A stretch of 64,000 nt of DNA. Source: Schaalia sp. HMT-172 (GTDB lineage Bacteria > Actinomycetota > Actinomycetes > Actinomycetales > Actinomycetaceae). The stretch lies in assembly GCF_030644365.1 (NCBI RefSeq), contig NZ_CP130058.1, positions 1,116,001 to 1,180,000 of the forward strand. Direction: 5' to 3'. The notes beneath the pieces are model-generated. The model was given only the letters and a program-made list of their open reading frames with translations, did not search any database and was not told the DNA's origin. Of this stretch, positions 54,064 to 63,579 are shown piece after piece. How positions within the stretch are numbered: the stretch's first letter is position 1; every line of letters begins with the position of its first letter. Both the position numbers and the translations under genes were made by a program.

Positions 54064-54114
54064 CTGTGGATAACGCGGCGTCGGAGCGAGAGCGGCTCGT
54101 CCCCCTGTGGATGG
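54064..54114 (-). repeat. Two DnaA-box-like motifs upstream of the M23 gene
   Basis: On the minus strand TTATCCACA (54065–54073, perfect) and CCATCCACA (54106–54114), each followed by GG; a weak third copy (CGCACAGG) lies near 54006. They lie in the 422-bp gap between the M23 gene and rpsB and face the M23 gene. Confidence 0.6.
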
Positions 54115-54193
54115 CCACCCAGGCCTCGTCGATGAGCGTGAAAGTCGGCACACTCACACCCTCCACGTCCCTGAGGGTAATGGGTCCATGAGG

Positions 54194-54199
54194 TAAGAT
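54194..54199 (+). promoter_or_regulatory. Putative –10 box of the rpsB operon
   Basis: TAAGAT would give an mRNA leader of about 200 nt before rpsB. The leader (54206–54404) has only short hairpins visible. In other bacteria S2 represses its own leader; that is not demonstrable here. Confidence 0.4.
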
Positions 54200-54404
54200 A
54201 GCCGGGCACTTGCCTTGTGCAGGTGACTTCGCGTGCCATTTATCGCGACCCACGGGAAACCGCCAGGGGAGTGAGGCGCGGCGGCTTCGGTCCCTTCGGG
54301 GATGGTCGCCGGTCATGGCACCAGGGTACGCACCGCGTACAGCAAACCGATAACCCGGGGGAGACCCCACTGATCACTCGCGACTTGCGGGGAAAGGACG
54401 AACC

Positions 54405-55235
54405 ATGGCAATCGTTACCATGCGTCAGCTCCTCGAGTCCGGTGTCCACTTCGGTCACCAGACTCGCCGTTGGAACCCGAAGATGAAGCGCTTCATCCTC
54501 ACCGAGCGCAACGGCATCTACATCATCGACCTGCAGCAGACCATTGCTGACATCGACATCGCCTTCGACTTCGTGAAGCAGACCGTCGCCCACGGCGGCA
54601 CCCTCCTCTTCGTCGGCACCAAGAAGCAGGCCCAGGAAGCCGTGGCCGAGCAGGCCCAGCGCGTCGGCATGCCCTACGTGAACCACCGTTGGCTCGGCGG
54701 CATGCTCACCAACTTCTCGACCGTTGCTACCCGTCTGCAGCGCCTGAAGGAGCTCGAGCAGATCGACTTCGACGACGTGGCCTCCTCCGGTCACACCAAG
54801 AAGGAACTGCTCATGATGCGCCGCGAGAAGGACAAGCTGTCCCGCACGCTCGGCGGCATCCGCGACATGGCCAAGGTTCCCTCGGCCGTGTGGATCGTCG
54901 ACCCCAAGAAGGAGCACCTCGCGGTCTCCGAGGCTCGCAAGCTGCACATCCCGATCGTCGCCATCCTCGACACCAACGCCGATCCGGACGAGGTCGACTA
55001 CCGCATCCCCGGCAACGATGACGCCATCCGCGCCGTCGCGCTGCTCACCCGCGTGATCGCCGACGCCGTCGCCGAGGGCCTCATCGCCCGCTCCGACGTG
55101 CGCAAGGGCAAGGGCGAGGAGACCGCCGCTGAACCTCTGGCCGAGTGGGAGCGCGAGCTCCTCGAGGGCGAGATTCAGGCTGACGAGGCTGTCGCCGCAG
55201 AGGTCGCCGAAGAGTCGGCCACCAAGCAGGACTGA
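54405..55235 (+). CDS. rpsB: 30S ribosomal protein S2
   Basis: A 276-residue S2. [20 protein letters not shown] is the universal start, with [13 protein letters not shown] and [13 protein letters not shown] in the core. The last 40 residues form an acidic tail, common in actinobacteria. AAAGGA precedes the ATG. Followed by tsf after 25 nt. Confidence 0.97.
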   Translation: MAIVTMRQLLESGVHFGHQTRRWNPKMKRFILTERNGIYIIDLQQTIADIDIAFDFVKQTVAHGGTLLFVGTKKQAQEAVAEQAQRVGMPYVNHRWLGGMLTNFSTVATRLQRLKELEQIDFDDVASSGHTKKELLMMRREKDKLSRTLGGIRDMAKVPSAVWIVDPKKEHLAVSEARKLHIPIVAILDTNADPDEVDYRIPGNDDAIRAVALLTRVIADAVAEGLIARSDVRKGKGEETAAEPLAEWERELLEGEIQADEAVAAEVAEESATKQD

Positions 55236-55260
55236 ACTTTTTACTGAGAGGAATCATCCG

Positions 55261-56088
55261 ATGGCGAATTTCACCGCTGCAGATGTGAAGGCGCTGCGTG
55301 AGCAGACCGGCGCCGGCATGATGGATGTCAAGAAGGCTCTGACCGAGGCCGACGGCGACGCCGAGAAGGCTCTCGAGATCATCCGCCTGAAGGGCCTGAA
55401 GTCCCTGTCCAAGCGCGAGGGCCGCCAGGCCTCCGCCGGCCTGCTGGCCGCGCAGACCGACGGCACCGTCGGCGTGCTGGTCGAGGTCAACTCCGAGACG
55501 GACTTCGTCGCGAAGAACCAGAAGTTCATCGACTTCTCCAACGAGGTCCTGGCCGCCGCCGTCGCGTCCGGCGCCGCCGACCTGGACGCGCTGCTCGCCG
55601 CCCCCATGGGCGAGGGCACCGTCAAGGATCGCCTGGACGCCTTCGCCGCCATCATCGGCGAGAAGCTGCAGGTTGGCCGCATCGTGCGCGTTGAGGGCGA
55701 GAACGTCGACCTCTACCTGCACCAGACCAGCCCGGACCTGCCCCCGCAGGTCGGCGTCTTCGTCGTGACCGACGCCGCCGGCAAGGCCGTTGCCCACGAC
55801 ATCGCGATGCACGTTGCCGCCTACATGCCCGCCTACCTCGACCGCGACTCGGTTCCCGCCGACGTGCTCGACAAGGAGCGCGCCACCCTCGAGAAGATCA
55901 CTCTCGAGGAGGGCAAGCCCGCCAACATCGTTCCCAAGATCGTTGAGGGCCGCCTGAACGCGTTCTTCAAGGACAACTGCCTCGTTGACCAGGCCTATGC
56001 CCGTGACCCCTCGAAGTCCGTTGGTCAGGTCCTCAAGGAGGCCGGCGCCACGGTCACCAACTTCGTGCGCGTGCACGTGGGTGCCTGA
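55261..56088 (+). CDS. tsf: Elongation factor Ts
   Basis: A 275-residue nucleotide-exchange factor for EF-Tu. The N-terminal UBA part and TDFVAKN motif are intact (VKALREQTGAGMMDVKKAL, VNSETDFVAKN). The core dimerisation domains follow. GAGAGGA precedes the ATG. A terminator follows. Confidence 0.97.
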   Translation: MANFTAADVKALREQTGAGMMDVKKALTEADGDAEKALEIIRLKGLKSLSKREGRQASAGLLAAQTDGTVGVLVEVNSETDFVAKNQKFIDFSNEVLAAAVASGAADLDALLAAPMGEGTVKDRLDAFAAIIGEKLQVGRIVRVEGENVDLYLHQTSPDLPPQVGVFVVTDAAGKAVAHDIAMHVAAYMPAYLDRDSVPADVLDKERATLEKITLEEGKPANIVPKIVEGRLNAFFKDNCLVDQAYARDPSKSVGQVLKEAGATVTNFVRVHVGA

Positions 56089-56118
56089 TTCGGCCTGTGC
56101 GTCAGCTTGCTGACAGTT

Positions 56119-56157
56119 GGGAGCGGCTCCGCCTAACGGCGGGGCCGCTTCCCTTTT
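56119..56157 (+). terminator. Terminator between tsf and pyrH
   Basis: GGGAGCGGCTCCGCC pairs with GGCGGGGCCGCTTCCC (one bulge, one wobble) across TAAC, followed by TTTT; the best T-tract terminator in the window. Confidence 0.8.
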
Positions 56158-56218
56158 ACCAGGTAGTATGGTTCCTAACCGTTCCGCCCATCCCGGGCCG
56201 TCATAAAGGAGAAGCGTC

Positions 56219-56929
56219 ATGTCGACGAAGCGCCGCGTTTTGCTCAAGCTTTCCGGAGAGGCATTTGGAGGTGGGTCTATCGGCTTGGACCCCAAGGTCG
56301 TCCGCAATATCGCTGAGCAGGTGGCGAGCGCCGTGCGCGAGGGCGTGCAGGTCGCGATTGTCGTCGGTGGTGGCAATTTCTTCCGCGGCGCCCAGCTGGC
56401 TCGTGAGGGCCTGGAGCGTTCCCGCGCCGACTACATGGGTATGCTCGGAACCGTCATGAACGCTCTGGCCCTCCAGGACTTCATCGACCAGTCGGGCATT
56501 CCCGCACGCGTTCAGACGGCCATCACGATGGCCCAGGTCGCTGAACCCTATCTGCCGCTGCGGGCGATCCGTCACCTGGAGAAGGGGCGCGTCGTCGTGT
56601 TCGGCGCCGGCGCAGGCCTGCCCTACTTCTCGACCGACACCGTCTCGGCGCAGCGCGCGCTCGAGATCCACTGTGACGAGCTCCTGGTGGCGAAGAACGG
56701 CGTGGACGGCGTCTACGACGACGATCCGAACAAGAACCCCAACGCGCATCGTTTCGACTCGCTGACCTATTCGGAGGCGCTGCGCCGCGACCTGAAGGTG
56801 ATCGACGGCTCGGCGCTGGCGCTGTGCCGCGAGAATGGCCTGACCACTCGTATCTTCGGCATGGGTGGGGAAGGCGCGGTCACCCGCGCGCTCATGGGCG
56901 ATGAAATCGGTACCCTAGTGACGGCGTGA
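56219..56929 (+). CDS. pyrH: Uridylate kinase
   Basis: A 236-residue UMP kinase. [27 protein letters not shown] and [17 protein letters not shown] are family motifs, and [13 protein letters not shown] binds substrate. It makes UDP for nucleotide and cell-wall precursors. AAGGAG precedes the ATG. Followed by frr. Confidence 0.97.
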   Translation: MSTKRRVLLKLSGEAFGGGSIGLDPKVVRNIAEQVASAVREGVQVAIVVGGGNFFRGAQLAREGLERSRADYMGMLGTVMNALALQDFIDQSGIPARVQTAITMAQVAEPYLPLRAIRHLEKGRVVVFGAGAGLPYFSTDTVSAQRALEIHCDELLVAKNGVDGVYDDDPNKNPNAHRFDSLTYSEALRRDLKVIDGSALALCRENGLTTRIFGMGGEGAVTRALMGDEIGTLVTA

Positions 56930-56967
56930 TATAACCTTCACAGACCACTGACGTTAAGGAGCACATA

Positions 56968-57525
56968 GTGATCGACGATATTCTCCTCGAAGCCGAGGAC
57001 AAGATGGACAAGGCCGTCGAGGCCGCCCGCCACGAGTTCACGAACATCCGCACGGGGCGCGCGACGTCTTCGATGTTCGAGCAGCTGCTGGTGGACTACT
57101 ACGGCGCGCCCACCCCGATGCAGCAGCTTGCGAGCTTCCAGATTCCCGAGGCCCGCACGGTGCTGATCTCTCCCTTCGACCGCACGGCGACGCAGGAGAT
57201 TATCCGCACGCTGCGCGAGTCTGACCTGGGCGTCAATCCCACGGACGACGGCAACGTTGTTCGCGTCGTGCTGCCTGCGCTGACCGAGGATCGCCGCAAG
57301 GAGTACGTCAAGCAGGCCAAGAGCAAGGCTGAGGATGGCCGCGTCTCCGTGCGCGGCGTGCGCCGCAAGGCTAAGGATCAGCTGGATCGCCTGAAGAAGG
57401 ATGGCGAGGCGTCCGAGGACGACGTCGATCGCGCAGAGAAGAACCTCGATTCGATGACGAAGGCCCACACGGAGCAGATTGACAAGATGCTCGCGACGAA
57501 GGAAAGCGAACTGCTGACGATCTGA
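56968..57525 (+). CDS. frr: Ribosome recycling factor
   Basis: A 185-residue RRF of usual length. MDKAVEAARHEFTNIRTGRA and LNVPLPALTEDRR-like VVLPALTEDRRKEYV are the family signatures. With EF-G it splits the post-termination ribosome. Its stop overlaps the cdsA start (TGATG). Confidence 0.96.
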   Translation: MIDDILLEAEDKMDKAVEAARHEFTNIRTGRATSSMFEQLLVDYYGAPTPMQQLASFQIPEARTVLISPFDRTATQEIIRTLRESDLGVNPTDDGNVVRVVLPALTEDRRKEYVKQAKSKAEDGRVSVRGVRRKAKDQLDRLKKDGEASEDDVDRAEKNLDSMTKAHTEQIDKMLATKESELLTI

Positions 57526-58436
57526 TGGCGTCAACGGATCCTTCACTGCTGGCTCGCATCTTTTCCCCGGGCCCCACGCGCGACAATCATCCCGCGGGTG
57601 GGGCGACGGGGAAGGCGGGTCGTAACCTCCCGCAGGCGATCACGACGGCGGTTGTCCTCATCGTTGCCGTCGCGGTCCCCCTGTTTACCTCGCTTCCGGC
57701 GTTTGTCGGTGTCATTGGCTTCGTGTGCCTCGTCGGTATCTGGGAGCTGGCGGGTGCTTTCGCGCGCATGGGCATCACGCTCACCGTGACACCGCTGTAC
57801 GTGGGCGCGATCGGCATGATCACGTGTGCGTGGTGGCTGGGTAGCGAGGGCACGCTCTTCGCGCTGTATATCACGGTCTTCGTGTGCGCTGCGTGGAGGC
57901 TGCTCGACCGGCGGCAGGAGTCGCGGATGAGCGACGTCGTCTCCTCGACGTTCACGGCCGTCTACGTGCCCTTCTTGGCCTCTTTCGTCGTACTAATGCT
58001 CGCGGCGTGGCGCGATCCGTGGGTGTTTGTCGTCTTTGAACTGATGGTCATCGCGAACGACACGGGCGGGTGGGCTGCCGGTGTCTTGTTCGGCAAGCAT
58101 CCCATGGCGCCGGCCCTGTCTCCGAAGAAGTCGTGGGAGGGCTTCGCTGGTTCCGCGCTGACGGCGGTCGGTGTCGGTTGCGTGGGGCTGTGGCTGCTGG
58201 GTGCCGCCTGGTGGTGGGGCATCGTCGCCGGTGTCTCGATCGCGTTCGTGGGCACGATGGGTGACCTGACCGAGTCGCTGATTAAGCGCGAGTCGGGCCT
58301 CAAAGACATGTCCCAGATCCTGCCCGGGCACGGTGGCGTTCTGGATCGGGTGGACGCGCTGCTGATGAGCGCGCCGGTCGCCTACTTCATCTTCGCGTGG
58401 GCGCTGCCCGGTATTTCTTGGGAGTCGAGCCATTGA
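57525..58436 (+). CDS. cdsA: Phosphatidate cytidylyltransferase (CDP-diglyceride synthase)
   Basis: A 303-residue membrane enzyme with about eight membrane segments. The C-terminal signature [19 protein letters not shown] followed by [14 protein letters not shown] is diagnostic. The N-terminal 40 residues are hydrophilic. It makes CDP-diacylglycerol for all phospholipids. Coupled to frr (one-nt overlap) and rlmN. Confidence 0.95.
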   Translation: MASTDPSLLARIFSPGPTRDNHPAGGATGKAGRNLPQAITTAVVLIVAVAVPLFTSLPAFVGVIGFVCLVGIWELAGAFARMGITLTVTPLYVGAIGMITCAWWLGSEGTLFALYITVFVCAAWRLLDRRQESRMSDVVSSTFTAVYVPFLASFVVLMLAAWRDPWVFVVFELMVIANDTGGWAAGVLFGKHPMAPALSPKKSWEGFAGSALTAVGVGCVGLWLLGAAWWWGIVAGVSIAFVGTMGDLTESLIKRESGLKDMSQILPGHGGVLDRVDALLMSAPVAYFIFAWALPGISWESSH

Positions 58437-59713
58437 CCCACACGACTAGGACAGGACGCGGGGCGCAGGGCCGCTCCCGCGAGGAGGCCACGGCCTCGGC
58501 GCAGCGTCGCCTGGGCGCGCGCCGAGAGGTGCGCCCGAGCGATCAGCCGCCGGAGGGGGCGACGCATAAGGACGCGAAGCCCGTCCTGTCCTTCACCGCT
58601 CAGCGCCGGGGCAAGGCGCCCTCGCACCTGGCTGATCTCGACGCGGCCGGGCGCAAGCAGGTGCTCAAGGACTTGGGGCTGCCCGCGTTCCGTGCGGATC
58701 AGCTCTCGCGCCACTACTTCACGCACTTCGAGGCCGACCCGGAGCGCATGAGTGACATTCCGGCTGGCATGCGTGCCCAGGTGAGCGAGGCTCTCCTGCC
58801 GACGCTCGTGTCGAAGGTCGTCTCGTTGGAGGCGGACGGCGGCCGCACGATCAAGGATCTGTGGCGGCTGTACGACGGGGCCCAGGTGGAGTCGGTGCTC
58901 ATGCGCTACCCGCAGCGCACCACCCTGTGCGTGTCCTCGCAGGCCGGTTGCGGCATGGCGTGTCCGTTCTGTGCGACGGGGCAGATGGGCCTGACTCGTA
59001 ACCTGTCGACGGCGGAGATCGTCGATCAGGTTCGCTACGCGCAGGCGGCATGCCGAGATGGAGCGCTCGCCGGTGGACCCACGACGCTGTCGAACGTCGT
59101 GTTCATGGGAATGGGTGAGCCGCTGGCCAATTACAAGACGGTGATCGGCGCCCTGCATCGCCTCATCGATCCTGCGCCCGAAGGTTTCGGTATGAGCGCG
59201 CGCAACATTACCGTCTCGACGGTCGGGCTGGTTCCCGCGATTAAGAAGCTCGCGGGGGAGGGGATGCCGGTGACGCTCGCGGTGTCGCTGCATGCCCCCG
59301 ACGATGATCTGCGTGACGAGCTCATTCCGATCAACTCGCGCTGGAAGGTCGGGGAGCTCCTGGATGCTGCCCGCGCCTACTTCCTGGCAACGGGACGGCG
59401 CGTGTCGATCGAGTACGCGCTCATCAAGGACATGAACGATCAGGAGTGGCGCGCCCAGCTTCTGGCCGACGAGCTCAACAATCGAGGCCATGGCTGGGTT
59501 CACGTGAACCCGATCCCCCTGAACCCGACGCCGGGATCGATTTGGACGGCGTCCACGAAGCATGTCCAGGATGCGTTCGTCAAGCGTCTGCGCGACAACG
59601 GAATTGCGACGTCGATTCGCGATACCCGGGGTTCCGACATCGACGGCGCGTGCGGTCAGCTGGCCACGGCGGTTTCCGAGGGGCGCAGGTCCGCCGGTGA
59701 GGAGCACGCGTGA
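58433..59713 (+). CDS. rlmN: 23S rRNA/tRNA adenine C2-methyltransferase RlmN
   Basis: A 426-residue radical-SAM enzyme. The CxxxCxxC cluster motif is CGMACPFC in [19 protein letters not shown]. The conserved Cys near the C-terminus is in [10 protein letters not shown]. An N-terminal basic extension of about 65 residues precedes the core. TTG 58433 overlaps the cdsA stop (TTGA) and has GGGAG eight bases upstream; GTG 58397 is the alternative. It methylates A2503 in 23S rRNA and tRNA A37. Confidence 0.93.
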   Translation: MTHTTRTGRGAQGRSREEATASAQRRLGARREVRPSDQPPEGATHKDAKPVLSFTAQRRGKAPSHLADLDAAGRKQVLKDLGLPAFRADQLSRHYFTHFEADPERMSDIPAGMRAQVSEALLPTLVSKVVSLEADGGRTIKDLWRLYDGAQVESVLMRYPQRTTLCVSSQAGCGMACPFCATGQMGLTRNLSTAEIVDQVRYAQAACRDGALAGGPTTLSNVVFMGMGEPLANYKTVIGALHRLIDPAPEGFGMSARNITVSTVGLVPAIKKLAGEGMPVTLAVSLHAPDDDLRDELIPINSRWKVGELLDAARAYFLATGRRVSIEYALIKDMNDQEWRAQLLADELNNRGHGWVHVNPIPLNPTPGSIWTASTKHVQDAFVKRLRDNGIATSIRDTRGSDIDGACGQLATAVSEGRRSAGEEHA

Positions 59714-60414
59714 GGACGAACGATTTTTCGCGCACGTTCTTGCGCGAGGGCTACGACATGAGCGAGGTGCGCGCATTCCTCGCCGATGTGGAGCGCACAA
59801 TCAGGGGGCAGGCGAGCGAGCCGGATCAGATCGTGACCGCCCGCAAGGCTGAGGAGATAGAGTTTTCCGTCAAGTTCCGTGGCTTCGACATGGACCAGGT
59901 GGACGCTGAGATCGATCGCTTGATCGGCGTGTTGAGGGGGCTTGATCGCGACCGCGAGTGGGCGGCCCAGCATGAGGGCGAGGCCGGCGAGGAAGTGTCG
60001 GCTGCGCACGCGGACGATCCCGCCCCGGCCTCGTTGACCGACTCGCGCAGCGGCCCCGAAGGGCCCGCAATTCCTCCCGCGGCCTCTCAGGTGCCCGCAA
60101 TTCCTTCCGCAGGCTCTCAGGCGCCCGCAGCCTCCGACATCTGGCCAATCGCCCCTGAGACGCGTATACCCCGGGCGGATTCTGGTGACGTGCCGGTGTC
60201 CCCGGAGCCGCCAGAAGCACTCGTTGTCCCCGCGCCGACCGTAGACGCGAGCGCGCCGGTGGCCATCGATAGCCTCGACGTCGATCGCGTGCTCGATCGC
60301 CTCGCGGCCGATCCGCCCATCCAGACGGTCGTGGACCAGGTGGCCGCCGAGTTCGGCACCCAGGAGGCCGTCGATGAGATTCTTCGTTCCATGACTCAGA
60401 GTAAGGAGCAATGA
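59710..60414 (+). CDS. DivIVA-domain protein with one repeat unit
   Basis: A 234-residue protein. Residues 1–75 hold a DivIVA-like unit: [19 protein letters not shown] followed by [20 protein letters not shown]. The middle (about 95–185) is a Pro/Ala-rich linker with a duplicated PAIPxAxSQ segment. The last 45 residues form a helix ([20 protein letters not shown]). DivIVA units bind curved membrane or polymerise at cell poles. The GTG overlaps the rlmN stop. A second repeat protein follows directly. Confidence 0.83.
   Translation: MRTNDFSRTFLREGYDMSEVRAFLADVERTIRGQASEPDQIVTARKAEEIEFSVKFRGFDMDQVDAEIDRLIGVLRGLDRDREWAAQHEGEAGEEVSAAHADDPAPASLTDSRSGPEGPAIPPAASQVPAIPSAGSQAPAASDIWPIAPETRIPRADSGDVPVSPEPPEALVVPAPTVDASAPVAIDSLDVDRVLDRLAADPPIQTVVDQVAAEFGTQEAVDEILRSMTQSKEQ
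60063..60132 (+). repeat. 30-bp tandem repeat inside the DivIVA-domain gene
   Basis: Units 60063–60092 and 60093–60122, with a partial third copy at 60123–60132, share the start GCCCGCAATTCC and CTCTCAGG. They encode the [10 protein letters not shown] / [10 protein letters not shown] linker. Such in-frame repeats tend to vary in copy number. Confidence 0.75.
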
Positions 60415-60962
60415 TGACTGAGTTCCCTAAGGTTGGTTTCTTCTCCAAGGGCTACCACTGCGGACAGGTCGATGCGTTCTTTGAGGATGCGCGTCGCGCG
60501 TACGAGGGGGGTCTCCCTCCCGAGCAGTTCAGCGCGGAGCAGGTGCGCCTGGCGACCTTTGAGCTGAAGAACCGGGGCTACAACATCGAGGCCGTCGACG
60601 CCGCTATGAACCGCCTGGAGGCTGCGTTCGTTAAGCGCGACCGCGCCGATTCCGTAGCCGCCGAGGGCGAGGCCGCGTGGTACGACCGCGTCGCGGACCG
60701 CGCGACGACCCTGTATCCGCGCCTCCAGCGCCCCCGCGGTGAGCGTTTCGCCCACCCGAGCCGCGGGCGGGGCTACGACTGCGAGGCCGTGGATGATCTG
60801 CTTGATCGCATCGCCGCCTACTTCGACGAGGCCGGGGAGTTGACCGCGGACGAGATTCGCACCGCGACCTTCCGTGCTAAGCGTGGCAAGAAGGCCTACG
60901 CCGAGGGGCCGGTGGACGCCTACCTGGGGCGCGCGATCGAGATCCTGCTCGCGGTCGACTGA
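60414..60962 (+). CDS. DivIVA-domain repeat protein (two units)
   Basis: A 182-residue protein built from two copies of the same unit as its neighbour. Unit 1 is FFSKGYHCGQVDAFFEDAR plus FELKNRGYNIEAVDAAMNRL. Unit 2 is GRGYDCEAVDDLLDRIAAYF plus AEGPVDAYLGRAIEILL. It matches the DivIVA-domain repeat family of high-GC Gram-positives. ATG 60414 (five bases after AAGGAG) is preferred over the overlapping ATG 60411. Its stop overlaps the dxr start. Confidence 0.85.
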   Translation: MTEFPKVGFFSKGYHCGQVDAFFEDARRAYEGGLPPEQFSAEQVRLATFELKNRGYNIEAVDAAMNRLEAAFVKRDRADSVAAEGEAAWYDRVADRATTLYPRLQRPRGERFAHPSRGRGYDCEAVDDLLDRIAAYFDEAGELTADEIRTATFRAKRGKKAYAEGPVDAYLGRAIEILLAVD

Positions 60963-62233
60963 TGGCTGGCCATCACGTGTCCGGGCTGGGCACCATCCCC
61001 GTTGTTTTGCTCGGTTCGACCGGCTCGATTGGCACGCAGGCCCGCGAGGTCATCGAAGCGAACCGGGGCCGTTTCGACGTACTGGGCCTGAGCGCTGGTG
61101 GTTCGTCGGTTACCGAGCTCGCCGCGCAGGTCCTCGCTTTGAACCCCGCGTTCGTCGGCGTGGCCCGCGACGTGCGCGCGGAGCTGGCGGCTGCCGTGGA
61201 GTCGATGGGCGGCACGTGCCCGGAGGTGTTCGTCGGCGAGGACGCCTCGGTCGAGGTCGTGTGTGCTTCGGTTCAGCGTGCGCAGGAGCTGTATCCGAGC
61301 GTGACTCCCGTGGTTCTCAACGGTATTACGGGTGGCGTGGGGTTGTCGTCGACGCTCGCGTCCCTGCGCTGCGGCGCCCGCCTGGCGCTGGCGAACAAGG
61401 AGTCGCTGGTCGTGGGCGGCGCGCTGGTGAAGAACGCGATGCGTTTCCCCGGGCAGATCGTGCCGGTGGATTCGGAGCACTCGGCGATCGCGCAGGCCCT
61501 GGCTTCGGGCGTGCACGAGCGGGGGCTGACGTCGCCGGTCGTGTCGGGGCGCTCGGAGGTCGCTGACCTGGTGCTGACTGCTTCGGGCGGGCCTTTCCGT
61601 GGTCGGACGCGCGAGCAGCTGCGCGGGGTGCGCGCGGCGCAGGCGTTGGCGCACCCGACGTGGGATATGGGTCCGGTCGTGACGATCAATTCCTCCACGC
61701 TCATCAACAAGGGCCTGGAGCTGATCGAGGCCCACCTGCTCTTCGACGTGGAGCCAGAAAATATTGTGGCGACGGTTCACCCGCAGTCGATCGTGCACTC
61801 GATGGTGACGTGGCGCGACGGGGCGACGACGTTGCAGGCCTCCCCTCCGGATATGCGCTTGCCGATCGCGCTGGGACTGACGTGGCCGGAGCGCCTCGAT
61901 GGCGTGGAGGAGCCCCTGTCGTGGGGCAATCCTTCGCAGTGGACGTTTGAGCCGGTGGACGACCAGACGTTCCCGGCGATTAATCTGGCGCGTTTCGCCG
62001 TCGGCGCTTCGGCCACGCACCCCGCGGTGCTCAACGCCGCGAATGAGGTGATGGTCGACGCCTTCATCGAGGGCGCCGTTCCGTGGCTCGCGATCGTCGA
62101 CACTGTGTCGGCGATCGTTCATGAGCACGAGGGTGTCGCGGACCCCTCGCTGGAGGATATTGTGGCCGCGCAGCGCTGGGCCGACCGGCGCGCACGCGAG
62201 TGTGTCGCGGCTGGTCAATGGAAGGATATGTGA
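60962..62233 (+). CDS. dxr: 1-deoxy-D-xylulose 5-phosphate reductoisomerase
   Basis: A 423-residue NADPH enzyme of the non-mevalonate isoprenoid pathway. VLLGSTGSIGTQA binds NADPH, LALANKESLVVGG and PVDSEHSAI are active-site blocks, and LTASGGPFRGRT is the flexible-loop region. ispG of the same pathway lies just beyond. Coupled to the preceding gene by a one-nt overlap. Confidence 0.96.
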   Translation: MAGHHVSGLGTIPVVLLGSTGSIGTQAREVIEANRGRFDVLGLSAGGSSVTELAAQVLALNPAFVGVARDVRAELAAAVESMGGTCPEVFVGEDASVEVVCASVQRAQELYPSVTPVVLNGITGGVGLSSTLASLRCGARLALANKESLVVGGALVKNAMRFPGQIVPVDSEHSAIAQALASGVHERGLTSPVVSGRSEVADLVLTASGGPFRGRTREQLRGVRAAQALAHPTWDMGPVVTINSSTLINKGLELIEAHLLFDVEPENIVATVHPQSIVHSMVTWRDGATTLQASPPDMRLPIALGLTWPERLDGVEEPLSWGNPSQWTFEPVDDQTFPAINLARFAVGASATHPAVLNAANEVMVDAFIEGAVPWLAIVDTVSAIVHEHEGVADPSLEDIVAAQRWADRRARECVAAGQWKDM

Positions 62234-63477
62234 GCGTGGGTTCTATCGTCGGTATCGTCGTCATCATCGTGGGGATTTTGGCGTCGGTCGCGCTGCACGA
62301 GGTGGGGCACATGCTACCCGCCAAGAAGTTCGGCGTCCTGGTGCCGGATTACGCGGTGGGCTTCGGTCCAGCCCTGTGGAAGAAGAAGATCGGGGATACG
62401 ACGTATGCGCTGCGCGCTATCCTGCTCGGCGGCTACGTGAAGATCGTCGGCATGTACGCGCCGGCGCGCCCGGGCACGCGCCTGGTGGGGCGGGGTGGTA
62501 AGCCGACGCTCGCTCAGGAGGCTCGCGAGGCCTCGGCGGAGGAGATCCCCCAGGGGCAGGAGCATCGCGCGTTCTACCTGCTCAGCGCGCCCAAGAAGGT
62601 CGTGGTGATGCTGGGCGGGCCCCTCATGAACCTGCTGATCGCGATCGTGCTCAGCGCCGTGACGATGATCGGGATCGGGGCTCCCACCGCCTCGCGCACC
62701 ATCGCGGCGGTGCCGGCGACGATCTCCACGTCCTCGGGTGAGGTTGCTTCTCCCGCCTACGAGGCGGGGGTGCGTCCCGGGGACACGGTGGAGGCGTGGA
62801 ACGGGCAGCCGGTCGCGACCTTCGCGGAGCTTCAGCAGGCCGTGGGCGCGACCCCCGAGGGCGAGTCCGCGACTCTGACCGTCGAGCGTGACGGTGGACG
62901 CGTGGATCTGACGGTGATGCCTGTCACGGGTGCTCAGGGCGCGCGTTACGTGGGAGTGACGGCCGCCTACGAGTACGTGTCGGCCTCGCCCGCGGACGTC
63001 GCTCGGGCTGACTGGCAGATGTTCACGGGCACCGCCTCGGTGGTTGTGCGTCTGCCGCAGGCCGTGTGGCAGGTGGGGCGTTCAATCGTCACCGACGAGG
63101 AACGTGATGCGAGCGGCGTCGTGTCGGTCGTGGGCGTGGGCCGCATGGCCGGCGAGGTCACGGGGGATTCGGCGGCCCTGGGCCTGCGCGACACCCGTCA
63201 GGTGGTCGCTGTGCTGCTGAGTCTGCTGGCGTCGCTGAACATGGCGCTCTTCGTCTTCAACTTGATCCCGCTTCCGCCTCTGGATGGCGGTCATATCCTC
63301 GGTGCCGTGTTTGAGGGCGTGCGCCGCCAGGTGGCTCGCCTGCGGGGCGCGCAGGACCCGGGTCCCGCGGATACGGCTCGCCTGGTTCCGCTGACCTGGG
63401 CCGTGGGCGGCCTGCTCGTCGCGATGAGCGTCATCCTGATCGTCGCCGACATCGTCAAGCCCGTGTCCCTCGGCTGA
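62230..63477 (+). CDS. Site-2 metalloprotease (RseP/Rip1 type)
   Basis: A 415-residue intramembrane protease. The zinc motif HEVGH is in the first membrane helix (VALHEVGHMLPAKKFGV), a PDZ domain (about 175–255) includes AGVRPGDTVEAWNGQPV, and the second active-site motif is PLPPLDGGHILG. It cuts anti-sigma factors and similar membrane substrates. GTG 62230 overlaps the dxr stop. The order dxr–rip–ispG is common in actinobacteria. Confidence 0.93.
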   Translation: MSVGSIVGIVVIIVGILASVALHEVGHMLPAKKFGVLVPDYAVGFGPALWKKKIGDTTYALRAILLGGYVKIVGMYAPARPGTRLVGRGGKPTLAQEAREASAEEIPQGQEHRAFYLLSAPKKVVVMLGGPLMNLLIAIVLSAVTMIGIGAPTASRTIAAVPATISTSSGEVASPAYEAGVRPGDTVEAWNGQPVATFAELQQAVGATPEGESATLTVERDGGRVDLTVMPVTGAQGARYVGVTAAYEYVSASPADVARADWQMFTGTASVVVRLPQAVWQVGRSIVTDEERDASGVVSVVGVGRMAGEVTGDSAALGLRDTRQVVAVLLSLLASLNMALFVFNLIPLPPLDGGHILGAVFEGVRRQVARLRGAQDPGPADTARLVPLTWAVGGLLVAMSVILIVADIVKPVSLG

Positions 63478-63518
63478 GGCGGTGGCAGCGCCCTCGTCGG
63501 CGGCGAACGGAAAGCGAG

Positions 63519-63551
63519 CCTTCCCACGTGGCTGGCGTCCGCGTGGGAAGG
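63519..63551 (+). terminator. Hairpin between the protease gene and ispG
   Basis: Ten-bp stem CCTTCCCACG with its complement and a 13-nt loop. Together with the ispG promoter just after it, it separates the two genes. Confidence 0.55.
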
Positions 63552-63567
63552 AATGGTCCGGGTGCGC

Positions 63568-63573
63568 GATAAT
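63568..63573 (+). promoter_or_regulatory. –10 box of leaderless ispG
   Basis: GATAAT, six bases before GTG 63580: the same sequence and spacing as at ftsY. Confidence 0.5.
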
Positions 63574-63579
63574 GGGCGG

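Noticed and set aside
54206-54404. Riboswitch or S2 leader motif upstream of rpsB
   Set aside because: Only short weak hairpins could be seen; no known motif recognised.
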